NCBI RefSeq assembly: GCF_000319305.2
Contig: NZ_AMWJ02000001.1
Span: forward strand, 1,364,001-1,428,000
DNA length: 64,000 bases
DNA from: Pseudomonas bharatica CSV86
GTDB taxonomy: Bacteria; Pseudomonadota; Gammaproteobacteria; Pseudomonadales; Pseudomonadaceae
Reading direction: 5' to 3'
The notes under the pieces are model-generated. The model was not told the origin of the DNA and did no database searches. It was given only the letters and a program-made list of their open reading frames with translations. The translations under genes and the position numbers were made by a program. This document shows, one piece after another, positions 1-8,791 of the stretch; within the stretch, counting starts at the first letter, position 1, and each line of letters begins with the position of its first letter.

Positions 1-3000
1 CTATGGAACGTCGAGCTCAACGGCATCCTGCTGTTCGGCGCGGACCGCGCCCTGCGTCACGGGCCGGACCGGATCGTCGTGCATATCCCCGATGATCCCG
101 ACGAGCCTTTGCGCCAGTACCCCTCGTTTCTCGACTTCACTCGCCACTTGCGCGACCGCCTGGTACAGCCGCAATACCTGAAGTTTTTCCAGCGCTTCAT
201 TCCCCTTCGCCAGCGCGGCCATTTGCTCGGGCAACTGCACCAGGCCTTCCATCCCAAGGTATGGAATCCGGGGGGCTGGTACGAAGATGGCCTGGACCCC
301 AAGGCCAGCCTGCCGTTTCGCGAGCGCACCCTGGAGGGCCTGCTGATGCCGACCCTGCTGCGCCGGCGCATTGCCGCGCTCAGGGATGACGGACTGTTCC
401 TGGTAGTGCCCACGGCCAGCGAGGATCACAAGAGCCTGGCCGGCAAACTCGAGTATTTTGCCCAGGCGGCGCTGGTGGGCCTCAATACCCTGGCTTTTGC
501 CGTGCCGGTGGTGGGTGCCGCGATGATGGTGTTCGGCGCCGCGCAACTGGCACATGAAGTGTATGAAGGCATCGGTGAATGGAGCCGGGACGATCGCCAG
601 CAGGCCTGGAGCTATCTGTTCGACGTACTCGAGAACCTGGCCCTGTTCGCCGCCCTTGGTGCCGCCGCCGGTTCCCGGCCCGGAACTGCCGCGCGCGAAT
701 TGCCGAACCTGCCCGATACCCTGCATCCGGTGGAGCTGGCTGACGGCAGCACGCGTCTGTGGAACCGCGACCTGCAGCCGTTCGCCCACGACATCGTGCT
801 TCCGCCCGGGCTGGCCCCTAACGCCAGGGGGCTCTATGAATACCAGGGCAAACAATGGCTGGCTCGCGACGGACGTCATTATTCGGTGGTGCATCGCGAG
901 GACGGCAGTGCGTTTCTTGAGCATCCCCGAAGGGCCGACGCTTATCAGCCGCGCCTGTGGTCGCACCCGGGAGGCGCGTGGCTGCATGAGCTGGACCGGC
1001 CACAGGAATGGTCCGGAGCAAGCCTGTTCCAGGGGCTGGGTGCCCTGGCTGCGGGGCTCGATGCCGAGCAGACCGGGCAGTCGCTGTTGATCAGTGGTTG
1101 TCACGAGTCCGAACTGCGCCAGGCGCTGGTAGAAGGGCAACGACTACCTGCACTGCTGGAGGAAACCCTCCTGCGCCAACGGCTTTACGTCGAGGTGGCG
1201 CAGGGCGAGGGCAACCTCGACCCGGCGCGGCACGCACTGCAGTTCGATTCGCGCTACCAGGCCGCCTTCGCTGCACCGACGGCGGCCCAGCAGCTTGTAC
1301 TGCGTGACTTCGGCGGGCTGCCGCGTCGAGTGGTGGACGAGTTGCTCGAGCACGCCAGCGCCGAGGAACTGGAGCAGTTGGAGCGCCAGCGCAAGGTACC
1401 TTCGCGCCTTGCCGAAGAAGCCCGGGTGTACCTGCAGAAGGTGCGCCTGATGCGTGCCTACGAAGGGCTCTGCCTGCAGGCCCTTGGCAATGACGACAGC
1501 GCCCGGCTGGCGCTCCACAGCCTGACGGGATTGCCCGGCTGGCCAGAACAGCTCGCCTTGGAGGTCCGAGCCCTGCGCGGGGACGGCCCTCTGCTCGACC
1601 GCGTCGGTCCGTCGTCGGCCGCGGACCCACGGGTGCTGGTAAAGAGTGCCGACGGCTATCGCCTCGCCGGGACGCCGAAAGGGCAGGCTGGCGACCTGTT
1701 CAAGGTGCTTCTGGAAGCGTTCACCGCGGAACAGCGCCAGGCGCTTGGCCTGAGCGTGAGCGACCTCGGCCAGGCCCTGCGCCTCCAGGTCCTGCAGCGT
1801 CCGCTGCAACGGCCGGCGTTGCGCAAGGTTCTGCACATGCAGCCGATCCGTCCGGCCATGCGTTCTCCCATGCGCCTGGCCAGTGGCCGGCCTGGCTATC
1901 CCTTGAGCGGGCACGGGCAATTGCCGCCGGAAGTGTCCGAGAACACCTTGCTCGACCGTATCCGCCTGCTGGAGTTGCCAGACCTATTCGCCGCCGATCT
2001 GCTCCAGCAACTGCGTGCCGGTGGTCTGGACGACGCGGTCATCGACGCGCGACTGGTCGCCCTGCTCGAAGAGCGTGGGCACATGCAACGCCTGCTGCCG
2101 ATGGGTGAGGCGCCGCAGCAGGCGGGCGACAGCGAAGCGATCATCAGCGACCGGCAACAGATCGAACTGGCCCTATGGCAACACTGGCGTGACAACCTGC
2201 TACCGGAGATCGGCCGCAGCAACGTACCGCTGCGCCTGTTCGCGGTATCGCTGGAGGCGTTTCCGGAAGAGTTGCCGGCCTTCTTCCGTACCCGAGTCCA
2301 GGCCCTGGAGCTTTCCGGGGTCGCCGTGCCGCCGCCGGTGATGACCCCTGATGCAGCGGGCATCCTGCGCTTCGAGGACCGTTTGCAACGACTGTTGCGC
2401 GATTTGCCACGGGTCACCCGGCTGGAGATCGACGGGATCCATGGCCGCGGCATACACGACCTGCCGCGCACGGTGGTTGGCGCCTACCCCCAACTGGCCG
2501 AGCTGCGCCTGGTCAATCTGCAACTGCCACTCGGTCAGGAGATGCTGGATGAACTCTGCCGTCTCGGCGAACTGCGCCACCTCGACCTTAGCGGAAACCG
2601 GCCCAGCCACTTGCCGGTACGCCTGGGCAGCAGCCTGCAACTGGAGTTCCTCGGCCTTGATCGCCTGGGGCTGGAGGAGTGGCCGGACTGGCTGGACAGC
2701 GAGGCGCTTGATTGCATAGAGCGCTTGTCCCTGCGCGATAACCGGCTTACCAGCCTGCCGCCCTACCTGCGCGACAATCCTGCCCAGGCCGAACGATCTA
2801 CCTGGATCTCGCTGCGCGGCAATTTGTTTTCCCACCAGAGCCTGATCGGAATCCGCACCAGTGCCTGGAACGGGCGGCGCTTTCGCTTCGATCTCGTCAT
2901 CCCGCAGAGCGTGGAGAACATCGTCGCCAACCTGATGCGCGAGCGTGAGCAACTGGCCACAGCCATCGACCAATGGGTACAGGCCTCGCAGCGCGACCTT

Positions 3001-4662
3001 GCATTGGACGGCTCGCGCATCATTGCGCGGCGCTCCCTCGGCGCAGCGCTGCTGGCCGAGTGGTCGCTACAGGCCCAGGGCTCGACCCTGCGCTCGCTGG
3101 TGCTGGAAGATATACGGCTGGACGATTTTCCAGTCCCGCTGCCGGCTTTCTTCCTCGACCGCATCAGTCGCCTGGAACTGATCCGCCCGGTCGGCAGCGC
3201 GCAGCAACTCGATGGGCTATTGCGCCGCTTGCGCAATCTCCAGCATCTGATCATCAGCGCTACCGTGCTGGAACGCCTGCCTGCCGTTCTTGGCGAACTC
3301 GGGCAACTGCACCACCTGGCCTTGATCGACGCCGGGCTGCAGGTCGACCAGGCCCTGCTCGATGAGCTGGTCCGCCTGCCCGGGCTGACCTCGCTGGAGT
3401 TGGGCGGCAACCGTCTCGGCGAGATCAGCGATACCTCGCGAATCAGCCAGCGGTCCTTCAATCTACTGGCGCTGGATCGTATGGACATCAGCCAATGGCC
3501 GGCCTGGCTGGACAGCTTGCTGCCCGAACGCGTCCAGTGGCTGAATCTCAACCACAACCGCCTGGAGGCGCTGCCGTCCTACCTGCTGGAAAATCAGGAG
3601 CGTGCCAGAGGCAGCACGGAAATCTCCTTGGAAGGCAACCCGCTGAGCGAGGAGATCATGTACTCCGCGCACCTCTCCGAGGGCCTTTCCAGGCCCTACA
3701 CCTTCCATCTGGACCTGCCCGATTCCATCCGCCGCCTGGGCAGCAGCTGGCGTGGATCCAGCTCGGGCGGTGGCAGTTCCAGCGGGACCTCGCAGATGGA
3801 CGTGATCAGCGTGGATGCCTGGCTGGACCGGGCCGATGCGGTCAGCGATGCCCGCCGCCAGTTGTGGCAGCAGCTGGAAACCGGCGATGACGCCGACGAC
3901 CTGCTGCGCCTGATCAACCGCCTGCGCTATACCGCCGAGTACCGCAACGCCGCGACCCGGCCCGACCTGCTGGAGCGGGTGTGGCAGGTGCTGACCATCA
4001 GCGCCCACGATGCCGAGGTGCGCCTGATCCTCAATGGTATGGCCGAAGAGCCCGTGCGTCAGTTGCGAGACTACGACACTTGCCCGGACGGTATTCGCCT
4101 GGAGTTCAACCAGATGGAAGTGCTGGTCTACACCGGGCAGGCGTTGCGCTCGGCCAGCGCCGGGCAGCGCGGGCCGGTGCTTTATCGGCTGATGCGTCGC
4201 CTGTATCGCCTGCACGAGCTGGACAATATCGCTCGCCAGGAGGCCGGGGCCCGGGACGAGGCCGAGGTGCGCCTGGCCTATCGTTTGAACCTGGCCGGCC
4301 AGCTGGATTTGCCGCTGGCGCCGGAGCAGATGCTCTATGCCGCCTCCGCAAGCCTGCGGCCCGATGAGCTCGAACGCGTGGCGACGCGGGTGCGCCAGGG
4401 TGAGAACGGCCAGGGCATGCTCGACTATGCGGCGCAGCGGGATTTCTGGCTGAGCTACCTGCAGGAGACGTACACCTCGCGCTTCACCGCCATCCGTGAA
4501 GCTTTCGAGGCCCAGGTGCTGGGCCTGGACGATCTGTATCCGGATGACACCCCGGTGCAGAGCAGTGCCCGTATCCAGTCGCTGATCGACCAGCGCAAGG
4601 CGGATGAAGCCGCCCTGGTCGGCGAACTGACCCACCGCGAAGGGTTGCAGTCGGAGCGGTAG
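1..4662 (+). CDS. LRR effector with C-terminal NEL-type E3 ubiquitin ligase domain (5' end outside window)
   Basis: The frame is open from base 1, so the gene begins upstream and the GTG at 79 is internal. Order seen: a dermonecrotic-toxin-like (DUF6543-type) region with PDDPDEPLRQYPS and YLKFFQRFIP; a hydrophobic stretch at about 450-560 ending in HEVYEGIGEW, shared with the two paralogues in this window; two consecutive LRR blocks at about 2400-2880 and 3110-3660; a Ser/Gly linker near 3750-3790; and a NEL domain. NEL enzymes of the IpaH/SspH/SlrP family make a ubiquitin thioester on a Cys in a C-x-D motif; here TCPDGIRLEF fits, with the Cys codon at 4081-4083. By family it would be delivered into eukaryotic cells and ubiquitinate host proteins picked by the LRRs; delivery route and targets are unknown. 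No frameshift is seen. Confidence 0.85.
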   Translation, partial: LWNVELNGILLFGADRALRHGPDRIVVHIPDDPDEPLRQYPSFLDFTRHLRDRLVQPQYLKFFQRFIPLRQRGHLLGQLHQAFHPKVWNPGGWYEDGLDPKASLPFRERTLEGLLMPTLLRRRIAALRDDGLFLVVPTASEDHKSLAGKLEYFAQAALVGLNTLAFAVPVVGAAMMVFGAAQLAHEVYEGIGEWSRDDRQQAWSYLFDVLENLALFAALGAAAGSRPGTAARELPNLPDTLHPVELADGSTRLWNRDLQPFAHDIVLPPGLAPNARGLYEYQGKQWLARDGRHYSVVHREDGSAFLEHPRRADAYQPRLWSHPGGAWLHELDRPQEWSGASLFQGLGALAAGLDAEQTGQSLLISGCHESELRQALVEGQRLPALLEETLLRQRLYVEVAQGEGNLDPARHALQFDSRYQAAFAAPTAAQQLVLRDFGGLPRRVVDELLEHASAEELEQLERQRKVPSRLAEEARVYLQKVRLMRAYEGLCLQALGNDDSARLALHSLTGLPGWPEQLALEVRALRGDGPLLDRVGPSSAADPRVLVKSADGYRLAGTPKGQAGDLFKVLLEAFTAEQRQALGLSVSDLGQALRLQVLQRPLQRPALRKVLHMQPIRPAMRSPMRLASGRPGYPLSGHGQLPPEVSENTLLDRIRLLELPDLFAADLLQQLRAGGLDDAVIDARLVALLEERGHMQRLLPMGEAPQQAGDSEAIISDRQQIELALWQHWRDNLLPEIGRSNVPLRLFAVSLEAFPEELPAFFRTRVQALELSGVAVPPPVMTPDAAGILRFEDRLQRLLRDLPRVTRLEIDGIHGRGIHDLPRTVVGAYPQLAELRLVNLQLPLGQEMLDELCRLGELRHLDLSGNRPSHLPVRLGSSLQLEFLGLDRLGLEEWPDWLDSEALDCIERLSLRDNRLTSLPPYLRDNPAQAERSTWISLRGNLFSHQSLIGIRTSAWNGRRFRFDLVIPQSVENIVANLMREREQLATAIDQWVQASQRDLALDGSRIIARRSLGAALLAEWSLQAQGSTLRSLVLEDIRLDDFPVPLPAFFLDRISRLELIRPVGSAQQLDGLLRRLRNLQHLIISATVLERLPAVLGELGQLHHLALIDAGLQVDQALLDELVRLPGLTSLELGGNRLGEISDTSRISQRSFNLLALDRMDISQWPAWLDSLLPERVQWLNLNHNRLEALPSYLLENQERARGSTEISLEGNPLSEEIMYSAHLSEGLSRPYTFHLDLPDSIRRLGSSWRGSSSGGGSSSGTSQMDVISVDAWLDRADAVSDARRQLWQQLETGDDADDLLRLINRLRYTAEYRNAATRPDLLERVWQVLTISAHDAEVRLILNGMAEEPVRQLRDYDTCPDGIRLEFNQMEVLVYTGQALRSASAGQRGPVLYRLMRRLYRLHELDNIARQEAGARDEAEVRLAYRLNLAGQLDLPLAPEQMLYAASASLRPDELERVATRVRQGENGQGMLDYAAQRDFWLSYLQETYTSRFTAIREAFEAQVLGLDDLYPDDTPVQSSARIQSLIDQRKADEAALVGELTHREGLQSER

Positions 4663-4678
4663 GTAACGGATCCGGCAT

Positions 4679-5689
4679 TCAGTTTTTCGCCAGGTACGCC
4701 CGGACCTTGTCCTGCTGCGCCTGTGGCAGCCACGGCTGCCACACCTGCGGATATTCCTTGAGGAAGGCCCGTGCCGCTACGGCCGGGTCCTGGCGTTGTT
4801 CGCTCATCTGCGCCAGCAGCGTGTTGAGGGTCTCGATGGGCAGGTCGACCTTGTTGAAAAACTCCACCAGGTCCGGATATTGCTCATGGAAGGCCTTCGA
4901 TACGCCGATGGACAGTCTGGCCGGTAGCGACCGGCTGCCCTTGGGCGCAGGGTTGGCCGGGTTGGTCAGGGTGGCCCAGGCTTGCTCGTCGAACGGTGGT
5001 TCTTCAAGACGTACGAGCTTGAAGCGCCCCATCAGCGGGGTGGGCGACCAGTAGTAGAACAGCACCGGCTTGCCGCGGCGGATCGATGAGGTGACCTCCG
5101 CATCCAGCGCGGCACCTGAGCCGCTGCGGAAATTGTTGTACAGGCTGTCCAGGCCATAGGCCTTGAGCTTCTGGCTGTTGACGATTTCCGAGGTCCAGCC
5201 GCTGGGACTGTTGAGGAAGCGGCCTTTTCCCGGGGCCTCCGGATCGGCGAAGACCTTGGCGTAGCGTTGCAGGTCGGTGACCGCGCGTAACTCCGGCGCC
5301 AGGGCTTCGATACCCTTGGCCGGGTCGCCCTTGATCACGAATTCCGGTACATACCAGCCTTCATCGGCGTGCTTGACCGTATCGCCCAGGGCGAACACCT
5401 GGCCGGCCTGCTCGGCCTTGACCCAGGCCGGGCTACGGCCAGCCCACTCCTCGGCGATCACCTGGATATCGTTGCGCGCCAACGCCACCTCCATGCTCAC
5501 TGTGCTACCGGGCAATGTGTCGGTGGGGTAGCCGTAGCCGTGCTCGACGATCAGGCGCAGCACCTCGGTGGTGAAGCTGCCGCTTTCCCAGGTGATCTCG
5601 CCGAAGTGGATCGGCGTCTTCGGCGCGGCCAGCGCGCCAAGGGAGAGCAGGGCGGAGCAGAACAGCAGGGCCAGGCGTTTCATAGGCAT
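4679..5689 (-). CDS. Glycine betaine/choline-type ABC transporter substrate-binding protein
   Basis: A periplasmic solute-binding protein of the OpuAC/ProX class. The start at 5689 (MPMKRL) gives a clean Sec signal peptide, with LALLFCSALLSLGALAAP as the hydrophobic core and cleavage site; 5683 is an alternative start and the frame further upstream is not signal-like. The mature part shows family features: GEITWESGSF, the WAGRSPAW segment, VLFYYWSPTPLM and a C-terminal FNKVDLPIETLN region. Members bind quaternary amines such as betaine, choline or carnitine in an aromatic cage. No permease or ATPase is adjacent, so this is probably an orphan binding protein feeding a core transporter elsewhere, as is common in Pseudomonas. 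It converges on the NEL gene with only 16 bp between the stop codons. The exact ligand cannot be told from sequence. Confidence 0.85.
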   Translation of the reverse strand: MPMKRLALLFCSALLSLGALAAPKTPIHFGEITWESGSFTTEVLRLIVEHGYGYPTDTLPGSTVSMEVALARNDIQVIAEEWAGRSPAWVKAEQAGQVFALGDTVKHADEGWYVPEFVIKGDPAKGIEALAPELRAVTDLQRYAKVFADPEAPGKGRFLNSPSGWTSEIVNSQKLKAYGLDSLYNNFRSGSGAALDAEVTSSIRRGKPVLFYYWSPTPLMGRFKLVRLEEPPFDEQAWATLTNPANPAPKGSRSLPARLSIGVSKAFHEQYPDLVEFFNKVDLPIETLNTLLAQMSEQRQDPAVAARAFLKEYPQVWQPWLPQAQQDKVRAYLAKN

Positions 5690-5886
5690 GGGGCTCGAAT
5701 GACGGTGGGCTGAGTGTAGACAGCGGCGCGGGCGCGGCGACTCACTTGGAACCACGGGACCGGCAGCGGGCCCCAATCGGCTCGCTGCGGAGCCTCTTCC
5801 CGAGTGTCGGCGGGCAGGCTGCCGACTGACCGAAGGCTGTGCGGCTGGTGCAATGGCGGAACCTACAATCCTCCAGGATTCACGAC

Positions 5887-6750
5887 ATGCACAAATTATG
5901 GGCCAGCGTCAGCCCCCACGGGATTCTCGACAACACCTACGCCACCTCGGCGCTCACCGACGGCTCGTGCCGGATGGTCAGCCACCAGGGCACCCTGTAT
6001 TGCGTTTATGTCGATGGGCCGGGCAGTTCGGGGCCCATTAAGTGCATCACCCGCACGTCTATCGCGGACTGGGGCGAACCGAAGACCATCGGCGAGGTAC
6101 ATAGCAAGTTCACGCCGTCCCTCTTCGTATTCAACGAGCGTGTCCACCTGCTGATTACTGGAGTGCTCGGCAAATCCTTGCTGATGACCCTGAACCCGGG
6201 CAGCGGGCAATTCGAGCTGGACCACTGGACCGATATGAACATCTCCGAGACCGCTTCGGCGGCGGTGCTTGCCGGACGCCTGCATCTGTTCTACCAGACC
6301 CCGGACGGCAGCAACCTCCTGCACCGCTCGACCACCGACCTCAAGGAGTGGACCAAGCCTGCCTATGTGAAAACCGACGGCCAGAACACCGCGCGCAGCT
6401 GGCTCAGCCCCCTGGCGATCACGTATCAGGGACTGATCCATCTGATCTACAAGGAAGTCGATGGTGACTTCCGCCTGATCAGGTTCGATGGCGATACGCA
6501 CTGGACCCGCAGTCGTCTCCTGCTTGCCGATAACTTCCACCATTCACCGGCGGGGGTCGTGCACAACGGACTGCTCAAGCTGCTGTTCAGCGACAAGGTG
6601 GGCTACCCCGCCTACGACATCCACCAGTACGCCTACGACGGCAACGTTCTTGGCCCGGCGACCGTCAGCACCGAGCTGGGGGCGGCGAAAAGCCCCGGCG
6701 CGGCTGTGCTCGACGGTGTCCTCCACGTGCTGTATCGCGGCCAGCCCTGA
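5887..6750 (+). CDS. Repeat beta-propeller protein, possible lectin-like partner of the downstream CdtB-like nuclease
   Basis: The 287-residue reading starts at ATG 5887, which has CAGGA about 8 nt upstream; an earlier in-frame start at 5839 lacks this. There is no signal peptide. The protein consists of about six repeats of 45-50 residues, each with a hydrophobic strand, an NG/DG/AG turn, an LHLLY-like strand and then a W or T-rich strand. Examples are VLAGRLHLFYQTPDG, ITYQGLIHLIYKEVDG and VLDGVLHVLYRG. This pattern fits a six-bladed propeller closed by the N-terminal HKLWASVSPHG segment. I do not recognise a named family; sialidase-fold and lectin propellers share this look. Only 17 bp separate it from the CdtB-like gene, so the two are very likely co-transcribed. 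Carbohydrate binding is inference. Confidence 0.7.
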   Translation: MHKLWASVSPHGILDNTYATSALTDGSCRMVSHQGTLYCVYVDGPGSSGPIKCITRTSIADWGEPKTIGEVHSKFTPSLFVFNERVHLLITGVLGKSLLMTLNPGSGQFELDHWTDMNISETASAAVLAGRLHLFYQTPDGSNLLHRSTTDLKEWTKPAYVKTDGQNTARSWLSPLAITYQGLIHLIYKEVDGDFRLIRFDGDTHWTRSRLLLADNFHHSPAGVVHNGLLKLLFSDKVGYPAYDIHQYAYDGNVLGPATVSTELGAAKSPGAAVLDGVLHVLYRGQP

Positions 6751-6767
6751 CTGCGGAGGTTCGTTTC

Positions 6768-8096
6768 ATGTCAGTTGATAATCCGATCCGCCGTTATATC
6801 GACAGCCACCTGATCGTCGGTCTAGCCGACGACCTGTTCTTCAACGAGCTGGAGGTCATCCTCGGCGATATCGTCGAACTGCTGCCCACGGCGCCGGCCA
6901 ATGCCCGGGACAGCGCGTCCTACCTGGCCTACGTGATTTCCCGGCAGTACATGCGCAGCGGCAATCATGACCAGCAGAGCCGTTTCGCCCAGCGCATGGG
7001 CGAGCTGTTGCGTCGCCTGTACCACGAGCCGGCGTTTATCGCGCCACTGGGCCGGGCTTCGGCGCAGGACGGTTTTGCCCTGTTGCTGGTGGTGTACCGG
7101 GTGCACTACGTGCTGACCATGAACGGCCTGCTGGCGGAGGGCGCGCCGTTGCTGCTGGATGCTGGCGAGCCGTTGCGCGTTCTGCAGATCATCGTCGGTT
7201 CGGTCTATGGCCCTTGGCATGCGCATATCCGCCTGCAGGGCGGCCTGCGTGACTATTACCACTGCCGGATTCGCGATCATGCCGGCTCGCCGCAGATTGA
7301 GATCGGCCGCTTGCGCGGGGCGGCGGCAGGCCTGGAATTGCGCCTGGCCACCTGGAACATGCAAGGTACCTCGGCCACAGCCGAAAGCAAGTGGCGCACG
7401 CGCCTGCTGCAACTGGCCCGGGTCAATGACCTGGTGGCGGTACAGGAGGCGGGCACGCCGCCAGCCTCGGCGCAACTGGTGACGCGCCTGGATGTGCTGG
7501 ACCAGTTCGGCACTGTGCAGGTGGTAGAGCAATACCTGTGGCAGGCCGGCACCCTGGCGCGGCCGGAGGCATACCAGGTGTATTTCCTCGATGTGCAGCG
7601 CCTGCGGGTCAACCTGGCGCTGGTGCTGCGTGCCGATGTGCGCGTGGACGTGCGTGAAGTGCTGCTGATCGCCGATGGCGTGGTCGAGTCCGGCAGCCTG
7701 CCGGTGGCCCGCCCGGCCCTGGGCGTGCGCTTGCGCCGGCGCGCAGCGGGGGCGACGGCGTTCAGCGAGGAGGTCACGGTGTACAACTTCCACGCCCTGT
7801 CCGGCGGCGGCTCGAATGCCCCGCGGATGCTGCGCGAAGTCAGCTGGCACACCGACACGCCCTATGTACTGCTGGGAGACTTCAATCGCGACCCGACGCA
7901 GGGCAACTGGGTCTCGCCGCAGGACCTGGCGCGGATCGAGCCGGCCAGCGACAACACCCACCCGAGCACCGGGGCGGTGACCATGCTCGATTATGCGGTG
8001 GTCAATGGCAGTACCGAGCCGATCGAGCCCGGGGTGGTGGATGTGCCGGGGCCTTCGGATCATTTGCCGGTGAGTTATGTGATCCGCTTCAGTTAA
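6768..8096 (+). CDS. CdtB-like nuclease (endonuclease/exonuclease/phosphatase fold) with a novel N-terminal domain
   Basis: The gene starts at ATG 6768 behind GCGGAGG (442 residues). The C-terminal 250 residues follow CdtB, the DNase I-like genotoxin subunit of cytolethal distending toxin. Motifs in order: ATWNMQG (N197), VAVQEAGTPP (E227), RVNLALV, NFHAL (H342), LLGDFNRDP (D371, N373), LDYAVVN (D408) and SDHLPVSY (D431/H432). All metal-binding and catalytic positions of the fold are kept, so phosphodiesterase or phosphatase activity is expected. VQEAGTPP and RVNLALV are typical of CdtB rather than of general EEP enzymes. The first 190 residues are a helical domain I do not recognise, and no Sec signal peptide is present, unlike classical CdtB. 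CdtA and CdtC lectins are absent; the preceding propeller gene may take their place. Confidence 0.85.
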   Translation: MSVDNPIRRYIDSHLIVGLADDLFFNELEVILGDIVELLPTAPANARDSASYLAYVISRQYMRSGNHDQQSRFAQRMGELLRRLYHEPAFIAPLGRASAQDGFALLLVVYRVHYVLTMNGLLAEGAPLLLDAGEPLRVLQIIVGSVYGPWHAHIRLQGGLRDYYHCRIRDHAGSPQIEIGRLRGAAAGLELRLATWNMQGTSATAESKWRTRLLQLARVNDLVAVQEAGTPPASAQLVTRLDVLDQFGTVQVVEQYLWQAGTLARPEAYQVYFLDVQRLRVNLALVLRADVRVDVREVLLIADGVVESGSLPVARPALGVRLRRRAAGATAFSEEVTVYNFHALSGGGSNAPRMLREVSWHTDTPYVLLGDFNRDPTQGNWVSPQDLARIEPASDNTHPSTGAVTMLDYAVVNGSTEPIEPGVVDVPGPSDHLPVSYVIRFS

Positions 8097-8106
8097 GAGT
8101 CTCTGT

Positions 8107-8147
8107 GTTGCTACCGGCCGCACCGCAGCGATGAGGCCAGTAGCAAC
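8107..8147 (+). terminator. Long hairpin after the CdtB-like gene, probable terminator or REP fragment
   Basis: GTTGCTACCGGCC at 8107-8119 and GGCCAGTAGCAAC at 8135-8147 form 13-nt arms with one mismatch. The loop includes GCAGCGATGA, part of the REP sequence seen elsewhere in the window. It lies 11 bp past the stop codon. No T-run follows, so rho-independent termination is uncertain. Confidence 0.45.
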
Positions 8148-8239
8148 CACATCAATCCCCGAGCAATCCGCCTGCGGTTGCCATAACCCACCCGCCGTCG
8201 CATAGTCGAACCCATTTCCCCCTGCAAGGAACCCCACAT

Positions 8240-8791
8240 ATGCTGATCGACGCTTCCCGCGCCACGCTGCTGGTCATCGATGTCCAGGAAAAACTCATCG
8301 GCGCGGTGAGCGATCCCGCCGGAACCCTGGCGCGGACCCGCTGGCTGCTCGCTGCCACCGCCGAACTGGGTCTGCCCACGGTGATCTCCGAGCAGTATCC
8401 GAAGGGCCTTGGCCCGACCGTGGCCAGCCTGCTGGAAGCGGCACCGCAGGCGCAGGTGGTGGAAAAGCTGCACTTCTCCTGCGTCGCCGGCGAGTGCCTG
8501 CCGGCCTCGCTGCTGGCCCGCGAGCAGGTGATCGTCTGTGGCATGGAGACCCATGTCTGCGTGCTGCAGACCGTATTCGAGCTGCTGGAAAGCGGCAAGC
8601 AGGTGTTCGTCGTCGCCGATGCCTGCGACAGCCGTACCGTTGAAAGCAAGGTCGCAGGCCTGGAACGCATGCGCGGGGCCGGGGCGCAGATCGTCACCCG
8701 CGAGATGGTGCTGTTCGAACTGATGCGCAGCTCCAGCCACGAGAAATTCCGCATCCTCAGCAAGACCTTCCTGGTCGGGGAGCAACCCTGA
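8240..8791 (+). CDS. Isochorismatase-family cysteine hydrolase (YcaC-like)
   Basis: A 183-residue alpha/beta hydrolase of the isochorismatase / nicotinamidase superfamily, a usual length for the family. The catalytic triad is visible: D14 in LLVIDVQEKL, a Lys in the central VVEKLHF segment, and C107 in CGMETHVCVLQT, followed by the typical ELLESGKQVFVVADACDSR stretch. The start at 8240 has AAGGAA about 8 nt upstream. The substrate cannot be assigned: many members hydrolyse small amides or are uncharacterised, and no siderophore-type isochorismate gene is adjacent. Its stop codon overlaps the apparent start of the following DUF1615 gene (CTGA at 8788-8791), so the two are translationally coupled. 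Confidence 0.9.
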   Translation: MLIDASRATLLVIDVQEKLIGAVSDPAGTLARTRWLLAATAELGLPTVISEQYPKGLGPTVASLLEAAPQAQVVEKLHFSCVAGECLPASLLAREQVIVCGMETHVCVLQTVFELLESGKQVFVVADACDSRTVESKVAGLERMRGAGAQIVTREMVLFELMRSSSHEKFRILSKTFLVGEQP

